A DNA stretch of 64,000 nt from Collinsella sp. (GTDB lineage Bacteria; Actinomycetota; Coriobacteriia; Coriobacteriales; Coriobacteriaceae). Shown here piece after piece: positions 7,435 to 15,845 of the stretch. Location of the stretch: positions 1-64,000 of the forward strand of contig DXZT01000054.1 of assembly GCA_019419545.1 (NCBI GenBank). The letters run 5' to 3'. Numbering within the stretch: position 1 is the stretch's first letter; each line of letters begins with the position of its first letter. The position numbers were made by a program, and so were the translations under genes. The notes beneath the pieces were generated by a model, which saw nothing but the letters and a program-made list of their open reading frames with translations, did no database searches and had not been told where the DNA came from.

Positions 7435-8808
7435 CTACTCGTCGCCGTCGTGCGGATTCGCGGAACCCGCACCCGACGTCGTCGGCTCGTCTACCGAAGA
7501 CTCGGAATCCTTCTTATCGGTTTCGGCCGGAGCGATCACGCGAATGAGCGAGATGCGCTGGCCACGCATCGACTGCACTTTAAACTTGTACCCCGCAACC
7601 TCAAACACCTCTCCGATGTCGGGCACCGAGTCACAAAGCTCCAAAATCCAGCCGGCGATGGTCTCATAATCATCGCTTTCCTCGAGCGGCCAACCAAGCT
7701 CAATCGCGTCATCGCACGAAAAACGCCCATCGACGAGCCACTCGCGGCGTGAGAGGCGCGTGAGGTACTTGTTGTCGGGGTCGAACTCGTCCTCAATCTC
7801 GCCCACGATCTCCTCGACGATGTCCTCGATGGTGATGATGCCGGCCGTACCGCCGTACTCGTCCACGACCACCACGATCTGGTCGTGAGAGGTCTGCATC
7901 TCGGACAGCAGCGGCAGGATGTCCTTGGTGTCGGGCACAAAGGTGGCGTCGCGCAAAAAACCGGCGATGGGCTGGTCGCCCTTGCCGTCAAGCGCAGGCT
8001 GAATCAGGTCCTTGATGTGCGCAATGCCGGCGACGTTGTCGGGATCCTCGTGATAGACGGGGATGCGGCTAAAGCCGGTCTGGCGCATGGTGGACAGCAC
8101 GTCGGCGACCGTCTCATCGTCCTCGCACATGGTGGTGTCCACGCGCGGCACCATGACCTCGCGGGCAACGGTGTCGCCCAGGTCAAAGATCTCGTGGATC
8201 ATGCGCTTTTCCTCGTCGAGCAGGTCGTCCTGCTCCGAGACCATGTACTTGATCTCTTCCTCCGAGACGTTTTGGCGGTCGTCGGCGCTCTTGATGCGCA
8301 GGATGCGGGCCAGGCCATCGGAGCAAGCGCCGGTCAACCACACGAGCGGACGGGCAATCTTTTGGAAAAACGACAACGGTCCCACGACCTGCTTGGACAC
8401 GCCCTCGGCGTTGGCCAGGCCGATGCGCTTGGGGACGAGCTCGCCGATCACGATGGACACGAAGGCGACCGCGACGGTGATGATGACCGGCGCCAGGCCA
8501 CGCGCGATGGCGGAGAGCGGCGCGATGCCAAAGCTCATGAGCCACGTGGCAAGCGGGTCGGACAGGCTCGTCGAGGCGACGGCGGACGAGGCGAAGCCCA
8601 CGAGCGTGATGGCGACCTGGATGGTGGCCAACAGCTGATCGGAGTCGGCGGCGAGCTGGACGGCGCGCTCGGCGCGCTTATCGCCCTCCTCGGCATCGTG
8701 CTCCAACACGGCGCGCTTAGCCGTGGTGAGAGCCATCTCGGACATGGAGAAGTAGCCGTTGATAAGCGTCAGGACGAGCGTGGTGATAAGGGAGATGGTT
8801 ATGTCCAT
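7435..8808 (-). CDS. CorC/HlyC-type CBS membrane protein (CNNM/DUF21 family)
   Basis: The protein has 457 residues with standard architecture for the family. A DUF21 membrane domain covers about residues 1-190 with four hydrophobic segments. A CBS pair lies at about 205-330 (REVMVPRVDTTMCEDDETV and GTAGIITIEDIVEEIVGEI). A C-terminal CorC_HlyC domain lies at about 345-430. An acidic low-complexity tail ends the protein. Relatives are implicated in Mg2+ or Co2+ efflux and Mg2+ homeostasis. The name haemolysin is historical. With the NRMT/MgtE-like pair this makes a second Mg2+-related locus in the window. The region 8809-8918 holds nothing I recognise. Confidence 0.88.
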   Translation of the reverse strand: MDITISLITTLVLTLINGYFSMSEMALTTAKRAVLEHDAEEGDKRAERAVQLAADSDQLLATIQVAITLVGFASSAVASTSLSDPLATWLMSFGIAPLSAIARGLAPVIITVAVAFVSIVIGELVPKRIGLANAEGVSKQVVGPLSFFQKIARPLVWLTGACSDGLARILRIKSADDRQNVSEEEIKYMVSEQDDLLDEEKRMIHEIFDLGDTVAREVMVPRVDTTMCEDDETVADVLSTMRQTGFSRIPVYHEDPDNVAGIAHIKDLIQPALDGKGDQPIAGFLRDATFVPDTKDILPLLSEMQTSHDQIVVVVDEYGGTAGIITIEDIVEEIVGEIEDEFDPDNKYLTRLSRREWLVDGRFSCDDAIELGWPLEESDDYETIAGWILELCDSVPDIGEVFEVAGYKFKVQSMRGQRISLIRVIAPAETDKKDSESSVDEPTTSGAGSANPHDGDE

Positions 8809-8918
8809 CGGGAGTTTCTCGAACCTCCAAGATTCGGGACGTTAGGGTAAAACGTTGATGACGGATACGGCAATTGCACCGGCGCCCAAACGAGGACGCG
8901 GGCGCGCAGGCGTGGTCG

Positions 8919-9602
8919 CTAGATTACGAAGAGAATCACCGCCATGAACTGGAAGATGCTGCCGGCGAGCACCCACAGGTGAAACACGCTGTGCAGATAG
9001 CGCACGTTTTTGGCGATATAGAACGGCACGCCCACGGTGTAGCACACGCCGCCGACGGCGAGCAGGGCAAGCGCCACGGGGTTGAGCAGCGACACGAGCT
9101 CGGGCAGCTTAAAGACGACGAGCCAGCCCATCAGCAGATAGACCAGGCCGCTTACCCAGTGCGGTTGACGCTCGCGCATAAAGCACTCCAGCGCGATGCC
9201 GATAATGGCGATGGCCCATACGGCAAAGAACAGCATAGGGCCGCCGTCGTTTGCGAGCGTGATGAGGCAAAACGGCGTATAGCTGCCGGCAATGAGCAGG
9301 TAGATGCAGCTGTGGTCGATGATGCGAAACACACGCTTGGCGCCCGCGGGCTGAATCGCGTGGTAGAGCGTGGAGGCTAGGTATTCGAGGATAATGCTGA
9401 CACCATAGACAATCGCCGCGGCCATGTGGGCCGGGCCTCCGCCGCGCAGGGCAGCGAATACGATCAGGAGCACCAGGCCCGCGATACCCAGCAGGCAGCC
9501 GACACCATGGGTGACGGAGTTCATGATCTCCTCGCCCACCGTGTAGTGTGGAACGGCCGCGGTCTTGGGTCGCGGCTTAGAACTGTCGCTCGAATCGGAC
9601 AT
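8919..9602 (-). CDS. Haemolysin III / YqfA family membrane protein
   Basis: The protein has about 227 residues with seven predicted transmembrane helices, as expected for the PAQR/HlyIII family. Visible family features include NSVTHGVGCLLGIAGLVLL in helix 1, the segment LASTLYHAI and RIIDHSCIYLLIAGSYTPF, which carry the conserved Ser/His/Asp residues thought to bind zinc. A C-terminal VFHLWVLAGSIFQF carries the last histidine. The biochemical role in bacteria is unsettled (membrane lipid homeostasis is proposed). I chose the ATG at 9602. An upstream TTG would include the GGAGG ribosome site in the coding sequence. Confidence 0.85.
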   Translation of the reverse strand: MSDSSDSSKPRPKTAAVPHYTVGEEIMNSVTHGVGCLLGIAGLVLLIVFAALRGGGPAHMAAAIVYGVSIILEYLASTLYHAIQPAGAKRVFRIIDHSCIYLLIAGSYTPFCLITLANDGGPMLFFAVWAIAIIGIALECFMRERQPHWVSGLVYLLMGWLVVFKLPELVSLLNPVALALLAVGGVCYTVGVPFYIAKNVRYLHSVFHLWVLAGSIFQFMAVILFVI

Positions 9603-9709
9603 GCCGGTTACATCCTCCAACGTAAAGAGTTCTCAACACTATATCAAAGCGTCTAGGTACGTGCGAAATTTGCACCATACGTGACCCTTTGTTTACCCAT
9701 TCTTTGTCT

Positions 9710-9768
9710 GTTGACGCATCAACGGCGAACGTCCATAATGCGCTTGCATTAAATGTTGATGTATTAAC
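9710..9768 (+). promoter_or_regulatory. Promoter with two copies of a 14-bp operator
   Basis: A strong sigma70-type promoter is visible: TTGACG at 9711-9716, 17-bp spacer, CATAAT at 9734-9739. Two near-palindromes fit GTTRAYGYATYAAC, at 9710-9723 (covering the -35) and 9755-9768 (in the transcribed leader). Their starts are 45 bp apart. This looks like repressor operators controlling the hydrolase gene. No regulator gene is adjacent. AGGAG at 9776-9780 is the ribosome site. Confidence 0.65.
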
Positions 9769-9788
9769 ATCTTATAGGAGAATACCGC

Positions 9789-10754
9789 ATGGCTCAAAAC
9801 GCACGTTCCCATCGAAAGCTCAAGATAGCCGGCATCGTTGCACTGGTGGCTGTCGTTGCGCTGCTCGGATTTGCCGGCAACTTTCTGTTTGACTTCGCGC
9901 TGAATCCCCGCGCGCCATACACCATGAAGATGATGCAGGATAGCAAGAACGACAAAGAAGGTGAGCAGCCGGATGCCGAGGATACCGAGGCGCGGGCATG
10001 GTTTAAAGAGATCCGCAAGAGCAGCAGCCTCACCGCAGATGACGGAACCGAGCTCGCCGCTTGGTATTTTGCCGCCTCGGAGAGCACGCACGACTACGCC
10101 GTCTGCCTGCATGGATATACCAACGAGCCCATCGGTATGGCCCGATACGTCAAGCGATTCCACGACCGCGGCATGAACGTACTCGCACCCGCCGCCCGCG
10201 CCCACGAGCGCTCCGGCGGCGACTATATCGGCATGGGCTGGCCCGAGCGCCTCGACATCGTCGCATGGATCGAGCGAATCGTTCAGGCTGACCCCGAGGC
10301 GCGCATCCTGGTCTTTGGCGAGTCGATGGGTGCAGCAACCGCCATGAACGTCGCGGGGGAATCTCTGCCCGCAAACGTGAAATGCATTATCGAGGACTGC
10401 GGTTATACGAGTGTTTGGGACGAGTTTTCTCTGCAGCTCAAGGACGTGTTCGGCCTGCCCAGCTTTCCTTTGCTCGATGTAGCAAACTTGGTGTGCAACG
10501 TGCGCGCGGGCTACGACTTTCATAAGGCGAGCAGTGTGGAGCAACTCAAACACGCGACGGTTCCCATGCTGTTTATCCACGGCGACCAGGACACCTTTGT
10601 GCCGTACAGTATGCTCGACCAAAACTACGAGGCGTGCGCCAGCAAGGTTAAACAGAAGCTCACTATCCACGGCGCCACCCACGCCAAGAGCGCGCAAGTT
10701 GACCCCGAGCTCTACTGGAATACGGTCGACGACTTCCTCGATAGGAATTTTTAG
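9789..10754 (+). CDS. Membrane-anchored alpha/beta hydrolase
   Basis: The protein has 321 residues. A basic N-terminus and one hydrophobic helix (about 13-35) suggest a signal anchor with the enzyme outside the membrane. The hydrolase fold shows an oxyanion-region LHGYTNEP near residue 103, the nucleophile elbow GESMGA near 179, an acid in HGDQDTFVP near 262 and the catalytic His in GATHAKS near 298. The substrate is unknown. Relatives are annotated as peptidase- or esterase-like (DUF1749/S15-like). It is a monocistronic gene with its own promoter, twin operators and a terminator at 10924-10958. It is divergent from the haemolysin III gene. Confidence 0.85.
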   Translation: MAQNARSHRKLKIAGIVALVAVVALLGFAGNFLFDFALNPRAPYTMKMMQDSKNDKEGEQPDAEDTEARAWFKEIRKSSSLTADDGTELAAWYFAASESTHDYAVCLHGYTNEPIGMARYVKRFHDRGMNVLAPAARAHERSGGDYIGMGWPERLDIVAWIERIVQADPEARILVFGESMGAATAMNVAGESLPANVKCIIEDCGYTSVWDEFSLQLKDVFGLPSFPLLDVANLVCNVRAGYDFHKASSVEQLKHATVPMLFIHGDQDTFVPYSMLDQNYEACASKVKQKLTIHGATHAKSAQVDPELYWNTVDDFLDRNF

Positions 10755-10796
10755 GGAAAAAGCGGCGTCTGGGGATTTATCTAACCCCCTATTTTC

Positions 10797-10918
10797 GGAG
10801 GTATGCGGCAAAATCTGGAACTGCCGACCAGACCGCAGTTTTACCAACAATTTATCAGGGGTTTTGTTGCCAAAAAATGTCGTGTGCTCGGCGGTCTCGA
10901 AATTTGCCGCATACTTCC
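10797..10918. repeat. Imperfect palindromic intergenic element
   Basis: The ends (10797-10816 and 10901-10918) are inverted copies around the core GTATGCGGCAAA. An inner pair of CAACAA and TTGTTG lies near the centre. The element is about 122 bp and lies between the hydrolase stop and its terminator. It could be a folded 3' UTR or a small mobile repeat. An apparent start with good ribosome site at 10803 is part of the palindrome. Confidence 0.5.
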
Positions 10919-10923
10919 GGAAA

Positions 10924-10958
10924 GCCGCCCGCAAGCGCTGTGCTCACGGGCGGCTTTT
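10924..10958 (+). terminator. Terminator of the alpha/beta hydrolase gene
   Basis: An 8-bp GC stem, GCCGCCCG with CGGGCGGC, is followed by four T residues. It sits between the hydrolase and the convergent DUF362 gene. Confidence 0.75.
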
Positions 10959-11005
10959 GCTAACGTTGCGCTACAAAAGCGCTTGATATGTCCAATAGAC
11001 AGGTG

Positions 11006-12211
11006 CTACTTGACCTCGATGAGCTCATACTTGCTCGTGCCCAGGCCGATCTTTTCGGCATGCGCGATGCACGCGCGCCAGTCGGTGTCGGGATGCGTGA
11101 TGCAGAAGGGGTCCTTGGCCTGCTCGCCCTCCAGATGCTCGTGGTTATGCTCCATCTTGGCCGCGCTATCGGTGAGTTCGGTGTTGGGCAGCGGCTCGGA
11201 TGCCATGACGGCATCGGCGCAGGCCTGATCGATAGCGACCGGGTCGAAGCTCGCGAACATGCCGATATCGTTAACGATAGGCGTGTCGTTTTCGGGGTGG
11301 CAGTCGCAGTTGGGACTGATGTCCATGGCGAGCGAGATGTGGAAGCTCGGACGGTCCTGAACAATGGCCTTCGTGTACTCAGCGATCTTGTAGTTGAGTA
11401 CGTCGGCCGCGGCATCATAGTCGGGCTTGATGCAGTCCTGGTTGCACGCCGCAATGCAGCGTCCGCAGCCCAGGCAGCGGTCGTGGTCGATGGCGGCCAC
11501 GTGCACCTCGACGGTCTTGCCGCTCGCAAGCTCGCGCTCGCGGGTGCCATCGAACGAGATGGCGTTGTGCGCACAGATCTTCTCGCAGGCACGGCAGCCA
11601 ATACAGTGCTCGGTCGCGACACTCGGCTTGCCGGCGGCATGCTGCTCCATCTTGCCGGCACGGCTGCCGCCGCCCATGCCCAGGTTCTTCATGGCGCCGC
11701 CAAAGCCGGCCTGCTCATGGCCCTTAAAGTGAGTGAGGCTGATCACGATATCGGCATCCATGAGCGCTTGGCCGATCTTGGCCTCGTGCACGTACTCGCC
11801 ACCCTCGACAGGAACGAGCGCCTCGTCGGTGCCCTTGAGACCGTCAGCGATGATGACCTGGCAGCCCGTGGCGTACGGGGTAAAGCCGTTCTGGTAGGCG
11901 GTGTCGATGTGCTCGAGCGCATTTTTGCGGCTACCCACATAGAGCGTGTTGCAGTCGGTAAGGAAGGGCTTGCCGCCCAGCTCCTTCACGACATCCGCGA
12001 CGGCGCGGGCGTAGTTGGGACGCAAAAAGCTCAGGTTGCCCAGCTCGCCAAAGTGAATCTTAATGGCGACGAACTTGTTCTCAAAGTCGATCTGCTCAAT
12101 ACCGGCGCGACGGATGAGGCGCTTGAGCTTGTCGAGCTGGCTCTCGCGAGCATGCGTGCGCAGGTTGGTGAAGTACACCTTAGCGGGTGCTGCGGGTGCA
12201 GTTGCGGTCAT
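11006..12211 (-). CDS. DUF362 protein with two [4Fe-4S] ferredoxin motifs
   Basis: The protein has 401 residues. DUF362 segments (VYFTNLRTHARESQ, the IKIHFGELGN motif, and the HFKGHEQAGFGGAMKNLGMG signature near 165-185) flank a bacterial-ferredoxin insert. The insert carries CIGCRACEKIC and CLGCGRCIAAC motifs for two [4Fe-4S] clusters. Further cysteines follow in PNCDCHPE. The family is widespread in anaerobes and its reaction is unknown. An electron-transfer role is inferred. The gene is monocistronic, with GAGGGG upstream of the ATG. The 5' side (12212-12363) holds only a REP-like hairpin. Confidence 0.85.
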   Translation of the reverse strand: MTATAPAAPAKVYFTNLRTHARESQLDKLKRLIRRAGIEQIDFENKFVAIKIHFGELGNLSFLRPNYARAVADVVKELGGKPFLTDCNTLYVGSRKNALEHIDTAYQNGFTPYATGCQVIIADGLKGTDEALVPVEGGEYVHEAKIGQALMDADIVISLTHFKGHEQAGFGGAMKNLGMGGGSRAGKMEQHAAGKPSVATEHCIGCRACEKICAHNAISFDGTRERELASGKTVEVHVAAIDHDRCLGCGRCIAACNQDCIKPDYDAAADVLNYKIAEYTKAIVQDRPSFHISLAMDISPNCDCHPENDTPIVNDIGMFASFDPVAIDQACADAVMASEPLPNTELTDSAAKMEHNHEHLEGEQAKDPFCITHPDTDWRACIAHAEKIGLGTSKYELIEVK

Positions 12212-12299
12212 AGATATATCCCCTCGGTCTATATGGCGTTACAGACATAGAGGATGGTACCCGTTAAAGTAGGGTCGAAGTCAAGCACAGCCACTCATT

Positions 12300-12358
12300 G
12301 GGGACAGACTTAAATGAGTGCTTGCCGCCCGGCCGGCGAATCGGCAAAGACTGTCCCC
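12300..12358. repeat. REP-like hairpin downstream of the ABC permease gene
   Basis: GGGGACAGACTT (12300-12311) and AAGACTGTCCCC (12347-12358) are inverted copies with one mismatch. They enclose a second short GC stem. GGGGAC(A)-type phrases recur in several intergenic regions of the window (3787, 52891, 62603). Confidence 0.55.
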
Positions 12359-12363
12359 GATGA

Positions 12364-15030
12364 CTACTCCTGCACCTTGAGGGCTTCGGCCAGGCTGACG
12401 CGCTTGATGGAGCGCGTGTGTAGCAGCGCCACGACCAGGTAGGTCGCAAAGCCGATGCCGACGCATGCAGCCATGGACCAAGCGGGCACGTAGATCTCGA
12501 TATTGCCGTTGTAGGCGAGCAGCATCGAGCGGAAGATGGCCGTGAGCGAGCCAATAATGACCGGCAGGCTCAGCACGAGTGACACCGCCACGCACAGCGT
12601 GATCGAGCGGATGTACAGATGCGAGATCTCGCTATCGCGATAGCCAAAGACTTTCATGTAGCTGATCGAACGGGCGCTGTGGTCGATCACCGCCTTGGTC
12701 AGCAGGTACATAAACAGCAGGAAGATAAACACCGCGAGCCCGACCATCATGCCGATCATTTTGCTCATCATGCCGATAAACTGGTCGCCCACGGCGCGCA
12801 TGTCGTCGGGCGTGGTGTCGCCGGCAAAGTAGCGCGCGTCGAGGCCGAGCTTCTCGTTGCTCACATAGCCGTTGAAGTAGGCGGCATCGTTGTCGAACAG
12901 CTCGTTAAAGTCATCGATGCTCATATAGATATTCATGTCCGACTTTGAGCCCCAGGAGCAGCCCTTGCCCGCGTACTCAAGGGAATAATCCCGAGCCTCG
13001 TACTTGTCGCGAAGCTCGACCTTCTGGCCCTCGCTCCAGCCAAACTTGTCGAGCAGGCCGCCGCCAAAGACGACGTGTCCGTCGCCGATGTTGAGGCCCT
13101 TCCAGTAGCGCGAATCGGGCGAGATGCCGTAGACGGAAATCGTCTCCTCGCCATTACCATCGCCGCGGTCGTATTGCAGCTGGTAGACGGCATATTTCTC
13201 GGCCTGCGCGATTGCGCCCGCGCCGTTGTCGGTCGAATTGACCGGGTGGATATCGTCGTTGTCAGTGTCGATCTTAGAGGCCTTGTCGATCAGGTCGATA
13301 GCCTCGTCGCGGTTGCAGCCGAGGGCATCGGCAAGGTCATCGAGGCGCGCATAAAGCGCATCTTTCTTGTCCTGGACCTTGGCGAGCGCGTCCTGCGCCG
13401 CGGCCAGGGTCTCGGCAGACGGAACGCTGGTCGCGGCATCGGCTGCCGCCTGCGCCGCATCGGCCGCGTCATCGAGCTCGTCGCTGGCATCCTGAGCGGC
13501 GGAGAGCAGCGCACCATCCACCGACTGCAAGCGCTCGAGCGCCGCCCACTGCCCGCGCTCCTCGGCAGTACCCTCAAGCTCTAGCGGAGCCTTGAGCGTG
13601 TACTGGTGCTCGGCGACCAGGCTTGTCTCGAGGTTGTCGGCGTAATGCGTCATCGTGGGCAGAATCGCCAGGCCAAAGAGCAGCAGCAGCGAGGCAAACG
13701 CGATACCCACAAAAAGCGTGGCGAAGTTGCCCAGGTTGCGCAGGAAGATGCGCAGGCGAAAGCGCGAGACAAAGCCCATGCGCTCCGGCAGCTGCAGGCC
13801 GCGCTTGGTGCCCGATTTGCCGCTCGCCTCGTGACGAAGGAACTGCAACGGCGTCTTGCCCATCTTGCGAAGCAGGCCCACCAGCGTGATGAGGATGAGC
13901 GCGGCAGCGGGAACCACGGCGCACTTCACAAAGATCTCCCAGCTCCAGTACACCTGGAAGGGCGGCAGGCTGTACGAACCGTAATAGAGACTGCGCATGG
14001 GCTCGGTAAAGAACACAATGCCGAGCGCAGTGCCCAAAAGCGCCGCGAGCACGCCCACGATGGCGGGAAGCGCCAGGTAGTGCAGTACGATCTCGCGACG
14101 GCGATAGCCGCTGGCGAGCAGCGTGCCGATAATGGCGCTCTCCTCCTCGATGGTGGCGTCGGTGAGCACCACAAAGACAAACGCCATGATCACGATGATA
14201 ATGTCGAGCAGCGTCATCCACATCATGGAGTCGCCGTCCACGTCGTCGCGCGCATAGCCAATGCCTTGGTTGGAATCGACATCGATCAGATCGTCGACGC
14301 GCGCATCGGCATCGGTCAGCGCCTCGACCATATCCTGCTCTGCATCGATGCGATCCGCGGTGGGGAGATCGCGGTCGGTAAAGGTAAAGGAGTAGGTGTA
14401 GGCAGGCGCGCCGCCGGCGTCCTCAAGCGCGGCAAAGCCGGCGTCGGTGACCTCGGCCACGCCGTACGTGATGGTGTTCACCGTGAAGTCCGAATTGTTG
14501 AGGAACAGCGCCTGGCTATCGGGCTGGGTCATGATGCCGCAGATGGTGTAGGTGCGACCCTCGAGCTCGACCTTATCGCCCACGGCGAGGTCGTTGTTGG
14601 TGGCAAAAACGCGGTCGATGGCAACCTCGTCTTCTGCCTTGGGTTCCTTGCCCTCACAGTAGGACGCAATGTCAACTTTGGTGCGATGCGCGTAGGTGCG
14701 CAGGGTGCGCTTGGTGCCGTCGTCGCCAGCCGCCTTTTTGATGATGGCGTCGATAGAGAAGTTCTTGTAGAACGTAACGCCGCCGACGTCCTCAGCCGCG
14801 TCTTCGGCAGCCTTGAGCTGCTCGTCGGTGGCCTCGAAGGAGGTAGTCACGCGGCCGTCCTCGATCGTGTATGCATCGCGCATGTCGTCAATGAGGCAGC
14901 CAATGGAATGCGCCGCGAGCAAAAAGCCCGACGTGAGGGCGATGCTTCCGCACATAAGCAAAAAGATGCCCAGGTACTTGCCGATATTGCGGCGCAGCTC
15001 GCGCGGGAGACGTTTTGCGAGAGGTGTCAT
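12364..15030 (-). CDS. Large FtsX/MacB-type ABC transporter permease
   Basis: The protein has about 888 residues. A transmembrane helix lies near the N-terminus, followed by a ~200-residue extracytoplasmic domain. An FtsX domain with three helices lies at about 265-400, and a fourth helix at about 440-460. A second extracytoplasmic region carries an Ala/Asp-rich coiled coil (about 500-585). A C-terminal FtsX domain covers the last ~140 residues. This 10-helix layout with two FtsX units is that of exporters moving lipids, peptides or drugs across the envelope. It is coupled to the ATPase gene upstream: the ATG at 15030 is 8 bases past that gene's stop. The in-frame ATG at 15045 would overlap the ATPase gene. 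The cargo is unknown. Confidence 0.88.
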   Translation of the reverse strand: MTPLAKRLPRELRRNIGKYLGIFLLMCGSIALTSGFLLAAHSIGCLIDDMRDAYTIEDGRVTTSFEATDEQLKAAEDAAEDVGGVTFYKNFSIDAIIKKAAGDDGTKRTLRTYAHRTKVDIASYCEGKEPKAEDEVAIDRVFATNNDLAVGDKVELEGRTYTICGIMTQPDSQALFLNNSDFTVNTITYGVAEVTDAGFAALEDAGGAPAYTYSFTFTDRDLPTADRIDAEQDMVEALTDADARVDDLIDVDSNQGIGYARDDVDGDSMMWMTLLDIIIVIMAFVFVVLTDATIEEESAIIGTLLASGYRRREIVLHYLALPAIVGVLAALLGTALGIVFFTEPMRSLYYGSYSLPPFQVYWSWEIFVKCAVVPAAALILITLVGLLRKMGKTPLQFLRHEASGKSGTKRGLQLPERMGFVSRFRLRIFLRNLGNFATLFVGIAFASLLLLFGLAILPTMTHYADNLETSLVAEHQYTLKAPLELEGTAEERGQWAALERLQSVDGALLSAAQDASDELDDAADAAQAAADAATSVPSAETLAAAQDALAKVQDKKDALYARLDDLADALGCNRDEAIDLIDKASKIDTDNDDIHPVNSTDNGAGAIAQAEKYAVYQLQYDRGDGNGEETISVYGISPDSRYWKGLNIGDGHVVFGGGLLDKFGWSEGQKVELRDKYEARDYSLEYAGKGCSWGSKSDMNIYMSIDDFNELFDNDAAYFNGYVSNEKLGLDARYFAGDTTPDDMRAVGDQFIGMMSKMIGMMVGLAVFIFLLFMYLLTKAVIDHSARSISYMKVFGYRDSEISHLYIRSITLCVAVSLVLSLPVIIGSLTAIFRSMLLAYNGNIEIYVPAWSMAACVGIGFATYLVVALLHTRSIKRVSLAEALKVQE

Positions 15031-15038
15031 GGCGCCGC

Positions 15039-15752
15039 CTACCAATCGAGTTCGGCGGCCGCGACGGGCGACTCGTTGAGCTCATCCTCGACGATGCGCC
15101 CGTCGCGCAGGCGCAGCACGCGATTGGCCATGCGCGCGATGGCGGCATTGTGGGTGACAATGATGATGGTGCAGCCGTAGGTGCGGTTGACGTCCTCCAT
15201 GAGCTGCAGGATTTCCTTGGATGTCTTGTAGTCAAGCGCGCCGGTGGGCTCGTCGCACAGCAGCAGGCCCGGGTTTTTGACGAGTGCGCGGCCGATGGCG
15301 CAACGCTGCTGTTGGCCGCCCGAGACCTGACGCGGGAACTTGTTGCGGTGCTCATAGAGGCCCAGCGAACGCAGCAGGTCGTCGACATTGAGCGGGTTTT
15401 TGGACAGGTGCGCCGTGACCTCGATGTTCTCCTTGATGGTAAGGTCGGGCACCAGGTTGTAGAACTGGAAGACAAAGCCCAGCTCGCGGCGTCGGTATTC
15501 GCCCAAATCGGCAGGCTTGAGCACCGTGAGGTCGCAGCCGTCCACCATGATGGAGCCGCCGTCGGCATCCTCCAGGCCGCCAATGAGGTTGAGAAAGGTC
15601 GACTTGCCCGAGCCCGAGGGCCCCAGCATGACGCAGATCTCGCCGCGGTTGATGGACGTGTCGATGCCATCGAGTACCGTCAGGCGCGCGTCACCGTCGC
15701 CGTAGTGCTTTTTGAGATCCTTAACCTGGACGTAGGCTTCCTGCGTTGCCAT
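15039..15752 (-). CDS. ABC transporter ATP-binding protein, LolD/MacB type
   Basis: The protein has about 237 residues with all ABC motifs: Walker A GPSGSGKST near residue 45, Q-loop in FVFQFYNL, signature VSGGQQQR, Walker B LLLCDEPTGALD and switch His in VTHNAAIA. The GALD D-loop is typical of MacB/LolD partners of FtsX permeases. I chose the ATG at 15752 because GGGGGA lies 4 bases before it. The ATG at 15764 is part of the ribosome site context. It forms a two-gene operon with the large permease. Between it and the next leftward gene (15765-15845) I see no gene. Confidence 0.9.
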   Translation of the reverse strand: MATQEAYVQVKDLKKHYGDGDARLTVLDGIDTSINRGEICVMLGPSGSGKSTFLNLIGGLEDADGGSIMVDGCDLTVLKPADLGEYRRRELGFVFQFYNLVPDLTIKENIEVTAHLSKNPLNVDDLLRSLGLYEHRNKFPRQVSGGQQQRCAIGRALVKNPGLLLCDEPTGALDYKTSKEILQLMEDVNRTYGCTIIIVTHNAAIARMANRVLRLRDGRIVEDELNESPVAAAELDW

Positions 15753-15845
15753 GGTATCCCCCATTGTTAGCCTCGTACTACTTTATGAACGTAATAGTAA
15801 ACCTTGGCGAACTATTTTGGGGCGAGGCCTAGGATTTATTTCAGA

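Noticed and set aside
9693..10934. Minus-strand frame of 413 codons opposite the hydrolase
   Set aside because: The complement of a well-supported hydrolase with complete catalytic motifs. It is a shadow frame.
10803..11228. Plus-strand ORF of 141 codons with a good ribosome site
   Set aside because: The start lies inside a palindromic element and the frame runs through the hydrolase terminator and antisense to the DUF362 gene. There is no coding character.
13606..15180. Plus-strand frame of 524 codons
   Set aside because: It overlaps the FtsX permease and ATPase genes, both with clear motifs. It is Arg/Gly-rich shadow sequence.
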